From: Streptomyces humicola
GTDB lineage: Bacteria; Actinomycetota; Actinomycetes; Streptomycetales; Streptomycetaceae
Length of the DNA: 64,000 nucleotides
Assembly (NCBI RefSeq): GCF_024436035.1
Contig: NZ_JANFNG010000021.1
Location: 1-64,000, forward strand
Direction of reading: 5' to 3'
Shown here: piece by piece, positions 33,844 to 41,400 of the stretch
Layout: each line of letters begins with the position of its first letter
Position numbering within the stretch: position 1 is the stretch's first letter
Notes under the pieces: model-generated
Told to the model about the DNA's origin: nothing
The model's database searches: none
Seen by the model: only the letters and a program-made list of their open reading frames with translations
Made by a program: the position numbers and the translations under genes

Positions 33844-35670
33844 GTGGCAGGACGCATCGAGGACTACGCGCTCATAGGCGATCTGCAAAGCGCCGCACTC
33901 GTCGGCAGGGACGGTTCCATCGACTGGCTCTGCCTCCCCCGGTTCGACTCACCCGCGTGCTTCGCCGCCCTGCTCGGTACCAAGGACAACGGCCACTGGC
34001 GCATCGCCCCCGCCGGCGCGGGCGATGCCCCTGGCCCTTCGGGCATGGGGAACACCGCCCGCCGCTCGTACCGTGGCGACACCCTCGTCCTGGAGTCGGT
34101 GTGGGAGACGGCCTCCGGCGCCGTCAAGGTGATCGACTTCATGCCGCAGCGCGACAAGGCGCCCGACGTGGTCCGCATCGTCGAGGGCATCTCCGGCCGG
34201 GTCGAGATGCACAGCAGGCTGCGGCTGCGTTTCGACTACGGCAGCATCGTCCCCTGGGTGCGCCGCACCGACGGCACCCGGGTCGCGATAGCCGGGCCCG
34301 ACGCGGTGTGGCTGCGCAGCGAGCCCGAGGTGCACACCTACGGCAAGGACTACTGCACCCACTCGGAGTTCACCGTCTCCGCGGGCGAGCAGGTCGCCTT
34401 CGTGCTGACCTGGCATCCGTCCTACGAATCCCGCCCCAAGCTGGTCGACCCCTACAAGGCGCTTCGGGAAAGCATCGAGGGCTGGGAGCGCTGGTCCGCC
34501 CAGTTCTGCTACGAGGGCCCCTACCGTGAGGCGGTGCTGCGTTCACTGATCACGCTCAAGGCGCTCACCTACAAGCCGAGCGGCGGGATTGTGGCCGCGG
34601 CCACCACCTCGCTCCCCGAGGAGATCGGCGGGGTGCGCAACTGGGACTACCGCTACTGCTGGCTGCGCGACTCCACGCTCACCCTGAACGCGCTGGTCGA
34701 GAGCGGCTTCCGCAAGGAGGCCGCCGAGTGGCGCGACTGGCTGCTGCGCGCGGTGGCCGGTGACCCGGCGGATCTGCAGATCATGTACGGGATCGCCGGG
34801 GAGCGGCGGCTGCCGGAGGCCGAGGTGGACTGGCTGCCGGGGTACGAGGGCTCCTCGCCGGTGCGCATCGGGAACGCCGCGGTGCGCCAGCTCCAGCTTG
34901 ACGTCTACGGCGAGGTCATGGACTCGCTGTTCCTCTCCCGCGAGTACGGGATGCCGCAGAAGAAGCATGCATGGAGCGTGCAGCGTGCGCTGATGGACTT
35001 CCTCGAGTCGACGTGGCAGGAGCCCGACGAGGGACTGTGGGAGGTGCGGGGGCCCCGGCGTCATTTCGTGCACTCCAAGGTGATGGCGTGGGTCGCGGCG
35101 GACCGGGCGGTACGGACGGTCGAGGCCAACCCGGAACTGCGCGGCGACGTCGACCGCTGGCGGCGGATGCGCGACGAGGTGCACCGCGAGGTGTGCGAGC
35201 GCGGGTACGACAAGGAACGCAACACCTTCACCCAGTACTTCGGCTCCAAGGAGCTGGATGCGGCGACCCTGCTCATTCCGCAGGTCGGCTTCCTGCCGGC
35301 CACCGATCCGCGGGTGATCGGCACCGTCGACGCGATCCGTGACGAGCTGAACCACGGCGGCTTTGTACGCCGCTACACGATCGACGATTCGCAGAGCTCA
35401 TCGGTCGACGGTCTGCCGGGCTCCGAGGGTGCCTTCCTCGCCTGCTCGTTCTGGCTCGCCGACGCACTGAGCGCGACCGGCCGGCAGAAGGAGGCGCGCG
35501 AGCTGTTCGAGCAGCTGCTGTCGCTGCGCAACGACGTCGGGCTGCTCGCCGAGGAGTGGGACCCGGTGACCGGCCGCCAGCTCGGCAACTTCCCGCAGGC
35601 GTTCAGCCACATCGGCCTGGTCAACACGGCGATGACGCTGGGCCGGTGCGCCGAGGCCTCCGGCAGCTGA
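33844..35670 (+). CDS. glycoside hydrolase family 15 protein
   Basis: A 608-residue cytosolic GH15 enzyme. The N-terminal beta-sandwich region begins RIEDYALIGDLQSAALVGRD. The (alpha/alpha)6 barrel carries GGVRNWDYRYCWLRDS, with the acidic general-acid region, and a later EEWDPVTGRQLGNFPQAFSH near the C-terminus, where the second catalytic Glu lies in relatives. No signal peptide. Actinobacterial members of this type include trehalases as well as glucoamylase-like enzymes, so substrate is open between trehalose and alpha-glucans. The GTG start follows GAGGAAGG. Confidence 0.9.
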   Translation: MAGRIEDYALIGDLQSAALVGRDGSIDWLCLPRFDSPACFAALLGTKDNGHWRIAPAGAGDAPGPSGMGNTARRSYRGDTLVLESVWETASGAVKVIDFMPQRDKAPDVVRIVEGISGRVEMHSRLRLRFDYGSIVPWVRRTDGTRVAIAGPDAVWLRSEPEVHTYGKDYCTHSEFTVSAGEQVAFVLTWHPSYESRPKLVDPYKALRESIEGWERWSAQFCYEGPYREAVLRSLITLKALTYKPSGGIVAAATTSLPEEIGGVRNWDYRYCWLRDSTLTLNALVESGFRKEAAEWRDWLLRAVAGDPADLQIMYGIAGERRLPEAEVDWLPGYEGSSPVRIGNAAVRQLQLDVYGEVMDSLFLSREYGMPQKKHAWSVQRALMDFLESTWQEPDEGLWEVRGPRRHFVHSKVMAWVAADRAVRTVEANPELRGDVDRWRRMRDEVHREVCERGYDKERNTFTQYFGSKELDAATLLIPQVGFLPATDPRVIGTVDAIRDELNHGGFVRRYTIDDSQSSSVDGLPGSEGAFLACSFWLADALSATGRQKEARELFEQLLSLRNDVGLLAEEWDPVTGRQLGNFPQAFSHIGLVNTAMTLGRCAEASGS

Positions 35671-35684
35671 GGCAGGATGAGCCC

Positions 35685-36446
35685 ATGGATCTCGGACTGA
35701 AGGACAGGGTCTACGTCGTCACCGGCGGAACGCGCGGCCTGGGGCATGCCGCGGCGCGCGAGCTCGTGGCCGAGGGCGCGAAGGTGGTGATCAGCGGCCG
35801 CAAGGACGACTCGGTGGCGGCGGCCGTCGAGGCGCTCGGCGGCGGAGAGTTGGCGTTCGGCGTCGTCGCGGACAACGCGGACGCGGACGCCGCCGAGCGG
35901 CTGATCGGCGCCGCGCGCGAGCGGTTCGGCGGCTTCGACGGGGTGCTGATCAGCGTGGGCGGGCCGCCCGCGGGTCCGGTCGCTGCGATCACCGACGATC
36001 AGTGGCGCGAGGCGTTCGAGTCCGTCTTCCTGGGTGGGGTGCGGCTGGCCCGCACGGCGGGCGGTGAGCTCGGCGACGGAGGCGTGATCGGCTTTGTGCT
36101 CTCCGGCTCCGTGCACGAGCCGATTCCGGGCCTGTCGGTCTCCAACGGCCTGCGGCCGGGGCTCGCGGGCGTCGCCAAGACCCTCGCCAACGAGCTCGGG
36201 CCGCGGGGCATCCGGGTGGTGGGGCTCCTCCCCGCCCGTATCGACACCGACCGGGCGCGCCGGCTCGACGCGCTCGGCGGGGACCCGGAGGGCGCCCGCG
36301 CACGCAGCTGTGCAGCGATCCCCCTGCGCCGCTACGGCACGCCGGAGGAGTTCGGCAGGGTCGCCGCCTTCGTGCTCTCCCCCGCCGCCTCCTATCTGAC
36401 CGGCATCATGCTGCCGGTCGACGGCGGTCACCGGCACAGCTTCTGA
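35685..36446 (+). CDS. atypical SDR family protein lacking YxxxK
   Basis: A 253-residue Rossmann protein with TGGTRGLG cofactor motif, a Ser after strand 5 (LSGSVHEP) and the C-terminal PEEFGRVAAFVLSPAASYLTG and VDGGH. Where classical SDRs have the catalytic Tyr-x3-Lys it reads GLSVSNGLRPGL, with no Tyr or Lys in those positions. It may use another mechanism or bind cofactor without classical catalysis. It starts 15 bases after the GH15 stop and is probably in the same transcript. Confidence 0.85.
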   Translation: MDLGLKDRVYVVTGGTRGLGHAAARELVAEGAKVVISGRKDDSVAAAVEALGGGELAFGVVADNADADAAERLIGAARERFGGFDGVLISVGGPPAGPVAAITDDQWREAFESVFLGGVRLARTAGGELGDGGVIGFVLSGSVHEPIPGLSVSNGLRPGLAGVAKTLANELGPRGIRVVGLLPARIDTDRARRLDALGGDPEGARARSCAAIPLRRYGTPEEFGRVAAFVLSPAASYLTGIMLPVDGGHRHSF

Positions 36447-36454
36447 CCGTCCGG

Positions 36455-37060
36455 CTACTCGACGCGGCGGGCGCGGTGGCGCTCGGCGCGCAGCCGTACC
36501 TCGGCGGGCAGCGCGGCAAGCCCCGCCGAGCGGCGGGCCGCGTCGAGCACCCGCTCGTCGAGCCCGCGCACGACGGCCTGCGGGGCGGCGCCCGCTTCGA
36601 GTACGACCTGCATCAGCGCGGCGGGGGCGGCGCGCCGGCGGGTGAGCAGGACTCCGGCCCGCCCCACGCCGTCGAGGAACTCCGCGTCGGCCGCGATCGC
36701 CTGCTCCAGGGCGCGGCCACGCACCAGCGCCCTCCCGTCGTCACCGCTGTCGACGACGACCTGGCCGAGGCGTCGGTCGTGCAGCTGGGAGAGAAGCCAC
36801 CACAGCGCGACGGCCACCAGGAGTGCGAGTACGCCGATGACCATCGGCCACCACCAGCCCTGTCCGCGGTAGCGGGTGCGGGCGTGCGCGCCGAGCAGCA
36901 CGTCGTGCCGGCCCGCGTACGGCCACCACGACGGCAGCGTGAACCCCAAGCGACGGGGGAGGTCGAGCCCGCCGACCAGCACCGCGCCCCCGACGGCGAG
37001 CAGGATCAGTCCGACGACCCCGAGCAGCACCCGGTTGACCACGCCACGCACCGCCACCAC
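36455..37060 (-). CDS. amaP: alkaline shock response membrane anchor protein
   Basis: A 201-residue protein with two membrane helices (about residues 10-30 and 72-92) separated by a basic, Trp-containing loop, and a C-terminal cytosolic domain of about 100 residues. This is the AmaP layout: in Firmicutes AmaP anchors Asp23 to the membrane. It is the last gene of the minus-strand Asp23 cluster, starting seven bases after the DUF6286 stop, with a GTG start. Confidence 0.82.
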   Translation of the reverse strand: MVAVRGVVNRVLLGVVGLILLAVGGAVLVGGLDLPRRLGFTLPSWWPYAGRHDVLLGAHARTRYRGQGWWWPMVIGVLALLVAVALWWLLSQLHDRRLGQVVVDSGDDGRALVRGRALEQAIAADAEFLDGVGRAGVLLTRRRAAPAALMQVVLEAGAAPQAVVRGLDERVLDAARRSAGLAALPAEVRLRAERHRARRVE

Positions 37061-37067
37061 CGCCCGC

Positions 37068-37649
37068 TCACCCCCTTCCGGCCCTGCGCACCTGCAGCGA
37101 CAGCGTCAACGGCCTGGCGAGGGCGAGGTCGTGCACCGCCTCTTCGAGAACCGCGTCCAGATCCCGTCGTACGTCGTCCAGTTCACGGAAGTGCGCATCG
37201 GCCCGTACCTGGATGCGGCGGCGGCTCACGGAGACCCGCACCCATCGCACCCCCGGCACCTCGGTGGCACGGTCGCGCAGCAGCAGCGCCGCCGCGATCC
37301 GGTCCACCCCGGCGCGTACCGCAGGGGGTACCTCCTGCCGTAGGCAGGGGGATGCATGCGTCCGCATCCGCAGCACGGCACGCAGCCCCGGGGTCAGCGC
37401 GAGGACGAGCAGCCACACACCGACGAGCGAGGCGACCGCGGCGCCGAGGATCACCCAGTGGTCCTGCAACGGCCGGGTGGCCAGTTCGGCGGCGAGGCGC
37501 CTGCGCCACTGCGCGGCGGGGCGGCCCGCGCGCACCGCGGAGACGTCGTACAACAGCGCACCGGCGACGACGAGTACGAGCAGCGCGGTGATTGCAGCCG
37601 GCACGCGGCGCTCCGACCAGAAACGGCGGTCGCTGCCGGGGCCCGTCAT
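37068..37649 (-). CDS. DUF6286 membrane protein
   Basis: A 193-residue protein with two membrane helices (about residues 17-36 and 68-87) and a C-terminal domain. The C-terminal part (RVSVSRRRIQVRADAHFRELDDVRRDLDAVL and so on, about residues 135-190) has the strand-helix periodicity of an Asp23-like half. Its ATG overlaps the Asp23 stop by four bases. It is a regular member of Streptomyces Asp23 clusters. Function unknown, presumed membrane partner. Confidence 0.8.
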   Translation of the reverse strand: MTGPGSDRRFWSERRVPAAITALLVLVVAGALLYDVSAVRAGRPAAQWRRRLAAELATRPLQDHWVILGAAVASLVGVWLLVLALTPGLRAVLRMRTHASPCLRQEVPPAVRAGVDRIAAALLLRDRATEVPGVRWVRVSVSRRRIQVRADAHFRELDDVRRDLDAVLEEAVHDLALARPLTLSLQVRRAGRG

Positions 37650-38044
37650 GTCACCCGCCCCCTGACCGCTCGCCCGGTCGCCTCGGAATGGAGCCGTTCG
37701 ACTTCCACGGTGACCTCCGGGACCTCCATCCCCGTCAACGCGTGCACCGTCGCCACGACATGGCGGCGCACCTTCGCGCAGACCGCGGCGATGTCGGCCG
37801 GGTACCCGATTTCGACGGAGAGCCGAACCCGGGCCTGCCCGCGCATGCCTGCGGCGGGTGCGGCCTGCCGCACCACCACTGAGGCGTGCGGGACGCTGTC
37901 GTCCGGCACCCACTCGGCCTGCGGCGCGGCGCCGAGCGCTTCGCGCGCGGCCTGGGAGGCGATCTTCGACACGACCCGGTCGGCGATCCGCGTGGCCCCG
38001 CGGTCCGCCGGCGGCGGGGCCGCCTCGGACGGAAGGGTGCTCAT
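37646..38044 (-). CDS. Asp23/Gls24 family envelope stress protein (short)
   Basis: A 132-residue Asp23-family protein. TRIADRVVSKIASQAAREALG is the N-terminal helix block and ARVRLSVEIGYPADIAAVCAKVRRHV the core. GMEVPEVTVEVERL forms the last strand. There is no membrane segment, so it likely joins the membrane through AmaP or DUF6286. It overlaps the genes on both sides by four bases, indicating tight coupling. Confidence 0.88.
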   Translation of the reverse strand: MSTLPSEAAPPPADRGATRIADRVVSKIASQAAREALGAAPQAEWVPDDSVPHASVVVRQAAPAAGMRGQARVRLSVEIGYPADIAAVCAKVRRHVVATVHALTGMEVPEVTVEVERLHSEATGRAVRGRVT

Positions 38045-38259
38045 CGCCGCTTGTCGCGGTCGCCCCTGCGGAAGTCCCGTGTGCGGACGGCCCGCGTGCG
38101 GAAGAAGTCCCCGGGCTCCAGGTCGCCCTCGAGGAACCGCCCCACCACGAAGCCGACCGCGCCGAGCGCCGCCACCAGCAGGAAGGCCTCGAAGCCTCCG
38201 AAGTACCCGGCGAAGCCGAGCGCCATTCCGACGATCACGCCTACGACGGCCATGCTCAT
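38041..38259 (-). CDS. small membrane protein of the Asp23 operon
   Basis: A 72-residue protein with two short hydrophobic segments (residues 3-20 and 24-42) and a basic, Asp/Arg-rich tail. It resembles the DUF2273-type small proteins that accompany Asp23 genes, though I cannot assign the family firmly. GAGGAG lies seven bases before the ATG. It sits between the two Asp23 genes and overlaps the second by four bases. Confidence 0.72.
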   Translation of the reverse strand: MSMAVVGVIVGMALGFAGYFGGFEAFLLVAALGAVGFVVGRFLEGDLEPGDFFRTRAVRTRDFRRGDRDKRR

Positions 38260-38269
38260 CGTCCGCTCC

Positions 38270-38800
38270 TCACTGGAGCCCGCCCGAAGCCGGCTCGGGC
38301 TCTTCGTCCTCCTCGTCGGGGAGCTTCACGTCGTCGACGGCGATGTTGACCTCGACGACGTCGAGTCCCGTCATCCGCTCGACCGCGTCGATGACGTTCT
38401 CCCGTACGGCGCGGGCGACCTCGTGGATGGCGACCCCGTAGTCCACGACGATGTCGATGTCGAGCGCGGTCTGCACCTCGCCGACCTCCGCCTTGACGCC
38501 GCGGCAGGCGGCTGCGCGGGCACCGCCCGGCACCCGCTCCCGTACCGCGCCGAGCGTGCGGGCGAAGCCGGTGCCCAGGGCGTGGACGCCGATCACCTCG
38601 CGCGCGGCGAGTCCCGCGATCTTCTCCACGACCCCGTCGGCGATGGTGGTCCGGCCTCGGGTGGCCGGATCGCCGAGCTCTCCGGTACGGGGGCGTGCTC
38701 CGGCACGTGTGGCGTGCGGTGTGCTCGCGCCCGGGGGCTGGATGCCCGGGGTTTCGATGTCCGGGGTGTCGGGCCGGTTCCGGCGTGCGCTCTCGGTCAT
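38270..38800 (-). CDS. Asp23/Gls24 family envelope stress protein (long)
   Basis: A 176-residue Asp23-family protein, the first gene of the operon. A disordered Pro/Thr-rich N-terminus (about 45 residues) precedes TTIADGVVEKIAGLAAREVIG and the core LDIDIVVDYGVAIHEVARAV, ending VEVNIAVDDVKLPDEEDEEP. The acidic tail and disordered head distinguish it from the short copy. The family is linked to cell-envelope or alkaline stress in Gram-positive bacteria. Confidence 0.9.
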   Translation of the reverse strand: MTESARRNRPDTPDIETPGIQPPGASTPHATRAGARPRTGELGDPATRGRTTIADGVVEKIAGLAAREVIGVHALGTGFARTLGAVRERVPGGARAAACRGVKAEVGEVQTALDIDIVVDYGVAIHEVARAVRENVIDAVERMTGLDVVEVNIAVDDVKLPDEEDEEPEPASGGLQ

Positions 38801-38930
38801 CGCGAGTCGTCCCTTCCGGTCGCAGCAACTGTGCGGCGGATCCGCAGTCCACACTAGGCGTGCGGGCGCGACAGTGCGCCGGGGTTGCGTCCGTCCCCGG
38901 CCAATCGGGCGATGTGAGGAGCGGCGGGTG

Positions 38931-39653
38931 ATGACGGACCGTTTGACCCAGGCGGTACGCGAGCAACTGGGCTTCGGCAGGCTGCTGCCGCTCGGCGGGG
39001 CGCAGGACCGGGCCTGGGTGATGGAGCACGCCGTGGCGGGCGTGCTGCGCGCGGAGGCTGCCGCGGTGGACACGGTGCTCATCCGGACGCTGCGGATCGA
39101 ACCGTCCGGCCCGTCGCGCGAGGACGTCCCGGAGCCGTTGCCGCCCAGCGCACTGCCGCCGGGGCCGCTGCTGATCACGGCCGATGTCGAGGCGGTGCCC
39201 GACGATCCACTGCCTGCGTCCGCGCAACGGCTGCGGGGTGTGCTCGCGCGGACGGCGGTCGACCGGATCGGCCTTGACCTCACCGGCGTCGACCTGCGCG
39301 TCACGGGGCTTCTCGACCAGCCCGTGGGCCAGCCCGTGGAGGAGCCGGCCGATCAGCCGGTCGGGGAACACGGAGACGACGAGGGGCCGCCGCCCGCGGA
39401 TCCCCTCGCGGTGGCGGCCGCTGCGGTGCCCGGCGTGGTGCGGCTCTCGCCGTGGGTGGGAAGCGGCGAGGGGGTCCAGATCGTGGAAGCGACGGAGCCG
39501 CCGGTCCGGCATGTGCAGGTGCAGATCACCGCCGACCACCGCCACCGCACGCTCGACGTCGCCCGCGCGGTGCGCGCCGCCGTGACGGCCGCAGCGACCG
39601 CGCAGGCGCCCGGCCCGGTAACGGCGGCCGTCGTCGTGACGGCGATCGCCTGA
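38931..39653 (+). CDS. hypothetical protein divergent from the Asp23 operon
   Basis: A 240-residue protein. Relatives in Streptomyces are sometimes labelled nucleopolyhedrovirus P10, which I consider a misnomer. The C-terminal 75 residues contain VQVQITADHRHRTLDVARAVRAAV and then PVTAAVVVTAI. This lines up by eye with the Asp23 core VDYGVAIHEVARAVRENV and VVEVNIAVDD of the divergent gene, so I infer an Asp23-like domain. A middle acidic/Pro stretch (about residues 125-150) is likely disordered. The ATG at 38931 follows GAGGAG. Confidence 0.75.
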   Translation: MTDRLTQAVREQLGFGRLLPLGGAQDRAWVMEHAVAGVLRAEAAAVDTVLIRTLRIEPSGPSREDVPEPLPPSALPPGPLLITADVEAVPDDPLPASAQRLRGVLARTAVDRIGLDLTGVDLRVTGLLDQPVGQPVEEPADQPVGEHGDDEGPPPADPLAVAAAAVPGVVRLSPWVGSGEGVQIVEATEPPVRHVQVQITADHRHRTLDVARAVRAAVTAAATAQAPGPVTAAVVVTAIA

Positions 39654-39667
39654 CCTCTACTCCCCCA

Positions 39668-40519
39668 CTATTCCCCCACGCCCGCCAGGTCACGCAGGCG
39701 GCGTGCCTGTGCGGCGCGCTCAGCGGCGCGCTGCTCCTCGTACCCCCGCGAAGCGGCCCCGCGCAGCAGCGCCTTGGTCTCGACGACCGCGTCGCGCGGC
39801 GCGGCGAGCAGCGCAGCCACCAGATCGCCGACGGCGTCGTCGAGTTCGTCGCGTGCCACCACCGCGTTGGCGAGACCGGTGCGTCCGGCCTCGTCGGCGT
39901 GGACGAAGCGGCCGGTGGCGCAGATCTCCAATGCCTGTGCATAGCCGACGAGTTCCACCAGTGGCTTGGTGCCGGTCAGATCGGGCACCAGGCCGAGGCT
40001 GGTCTCGCGCATGGCGAACTGCGCGTCGTCCGCGCAGACCCTCAGATCGCAGGCGAGCGCCAATTGGAAGCCCGCGCCGATGGCGTGGCCCTGCACGGCC
40101 GCGATGCTCACCACGTCATTGCGCCGCCACCAGGTGAACGCCTCCTGGTACTCGGCGATGGTGGAGTCCAGCTCGGCGTCGGAACCGCGCGCGAGGTCGA
40201 TGAAGGACGGCTCGCCCTCGAACCCTTCAGGCGTGAACGCCTGCCGGTCGAGGCCGGCGGAGAAGGAGACGCCCTCGGCGCGCAGCACGACGACGCGCGT
40301 GGTGCCGGGCAGCAGCCGCCCCGCCTCGGCCAGTGCCCGCCACATGGCGGGCGATTGGGCGTTGCGCTTTGCGGCGTTGCACAGCGTCACGGTGGCGACG
40401 GTCGCCCCGTCGTGCCCGTCGTCCGCGTCGTGGACGGTGAGCCGTACGCCGTCGCGATCGAGCAGCGGGCCCGGGCCCGCGTCGGTGTGAGCGGTACGGG
40501 CGGCGGTGGGGTCGGACAT
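39668..40519 (-). CDS. enoyl-CoA hydratase/isomerase family protein
   Basis: A 283-residue crotonase-fold protein. The oxyanion-hole segments are VVLRAEGVSFSAGLDRQAF and AAVQGHAIGAGFQLALACD. The second catalytic acidic position of classical hydratases is not obvious (LGLVPDLTGTKPLVELVG), so isomerase or another reaction is possible. The 14-bp palindrome TTACTG-AA-CAGTAA lies 30 bases upstream of the start and probably controls it. It stands alone, convergent with the divergent-Asp23 hypothetical gene. Confidence 0.88.
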   Translation of the reverse strand: MSDPTAARTAHTDAGPGPLLDRDGVRLTVHDADDGHDGATVATVTLCNAAKRNAQSPAMWRALAEAGRLLPGTTRVVVLRAEGVSFSAGLDRQAFTPEGFEGEPSFIDLARGSDAELDSTIAEYQEAFTWWRRNDVVSIAAVQGHAIGAGFQLALACDLRVCADDAQFAMRETSLGLVPDLTGTKPLVELVGYAQALEICATGRFVHADEAGRTGLANAVVARDELDDAVGDLVAALLAAPRDAVVETKALLRGAASRGYEEQRAAERAAQARRLRDLAGVGE

Positions 40520-40549
40520 CGGGCACCTCCGAGCAGGCCACGGACTGGA

Positions 40550-40563
40550 TTACTGAACAGTAA
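40550..40563. promoter_or_regulatory. palindromic operator upstream of the enoyl-CoA hydratase-like gene
   Basis: TTACTG-AA-CAGTAA is a perfect palindrome beginning 31 bases before the minus-strand start. TetR-family regulators of acyl-CoA genes often bind palindromes of this size. No TetR gene is in the neighbourhood, so the regulator is elsewhere. Confidence 0.6.
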
Positions 40564-40595
40564 CCACCCGGTCGGACTCGCTGGCGACCGGGTGG
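40564..40595 (-). terminator. hairpin between the HTH gene and the enoyl-CoA hydratase-like gene
   Basis: CCACCCGGTCG and CGACCGGGTGG pair perfectly around a 10-base loop. It directly abuts the palindrome and could end the HTH transcript before the hydratase promoter. Confidence 0.65.
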
Positions 40596-40635
40596 TCGCC
40601 GTCCGGGTCCTCCCATGCCCGTGAGCATCTCCGCC

Positions 40636-40671
40636 CTCCCCCATAGCCTGCGGGCATGGGGAGTGCCCCCT
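40636..40671 (-). repeat. dispersed GGGGGCAC palindromic element, copy A
   Basis: On the minus strand it reads AGGGGGCACTCCCCATGCCC followed by GCAGGCTATGGGGGAG, forming a stem (CTCCCCATGC/GCxxATGGGGGAG, imperfect). The same head, hairpin core GCAGGCT and tail occur between cobI and cobM (60978-61010). I know similar short elements scattered through Streptomyces intergenic regions. Confidence 0.65.
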
Positions 40672-40762
40672 CCCAGGCTCCGCGGACGGCCCCGTGCCTC
40701 GGCCGACCACTTCGCCTGCTCGCGCGCGCCGCTCACACGGCCGTCCCGGATGCCCGGTGTCG

Positions 40763-40984
40763 TCAGGCCGTCGCCGCTTTCTTGCCGCGGGTCGCCCCGC
40801 CGCGGCCGCGCAGAGTCACACCGGACTCGCTGAGCATGCGGTGCACGAATCCGTAGGAACGGCCGGTTTCTTCGGCCAGCGCCCGGATACTCGCACCGGC
40901 GTCGTACTTCTTCTTCAGGTCTGCCGCGAGCTTGTCGCGCGCGGCGCCGGTCACCCGGCTGCCCTTCTTCAGAGTCTCGGCCAC
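40763..40984 (-). CDS. small helix-turn-helix protein
   Basis: A 73-residue basic protein. AETLKKGSRVTGAARDKLAA precedes the helix-turn-helix ASIRALAEETGRSYGFVHRM, then a Gly/Arg/Lys tail resembling nucleoid-associated tails. GGAGG lies five bases before the GTG at 40984, so I prefer it to the ATG at 41050. It is strongly conserved across Streptomyces in my recollection. Its role is unknown; DNA binding is likely. Confidence 0.85.
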   Translation of the reverse strand: MAETLKKGSRVTGAARDKLAADLKKKYDAGASIRALAEETGRSYGFVHRMLSESGVTLRGRGGATRGKKAATA

Positions 40985-41030
40985 CCGTGCCTCCTCTAGG
41001 GAAGTGCGCTCTGGACTCTCATGATCACCC

Positions 41031-41300
41031 CTACGGCGCTTCCTGGCCACCCATTCGACAAGGTCCGTAGAACAACATTCGTGTCACGCGAAAACCGACA
41101 CGCGGTGAGTGCTCCGTCACAGCGACGGATTTCCGGCCGCCGCGTTTGCGCCGAATTCCGTGGGCGACCGAAAAGCGGCTGGTCATCACGGTGCGTAAGG
41201 AGTCTTGCACGGTTACGGAAGTGATCAGTGGACGGCCCGGGCCGGTGTGGCGCACCTCCGCCCAGGTGTACCAGCCCGTCTCACGCAATTGATGGATCAC
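41031..41300 (-). CDS. doubtful 89-residue frame in the HTH/ABC-F gap
   Basis: It would begin MIHQLRETGWYTWAEVRH. The first third has G/C-rich third positions as in real genes, but the rest does not, and codon 35 is TTA (41196-41198), very rare in this genus. Its 3' end overlaps the upstream start region of the HTH gene. The rest of the 416-base gap (40985-41400) holds imperfect GCCGGC repeats near 41357-41382 that may terminate the ABC-F gene. Confidence 0.25.
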   Translation of the reverse strand: MIHQLRETGWYTWAEVRHTGPGRPLITSVTVQDSLRTVMTSRFSVAHGIRRKRGGRKSVAVTEHSPRVGFRVTRMLFYGPCRMGGQEAP

Positions 41301-41400
41301 GCATCGGCCGAATGATCCAGAAGTGATCCGGACAGCTGATCACGACCGGGTCGGCACGCCGGCACGCCGCCACGCCGGCAGGGGACGGCAGGCGCCGTGC

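Noticed and set aside
38931-39653. viral P10 protein
   Set aside because: No sequence feature supports a viral origin. Composition and context match the surrounding chromosome.
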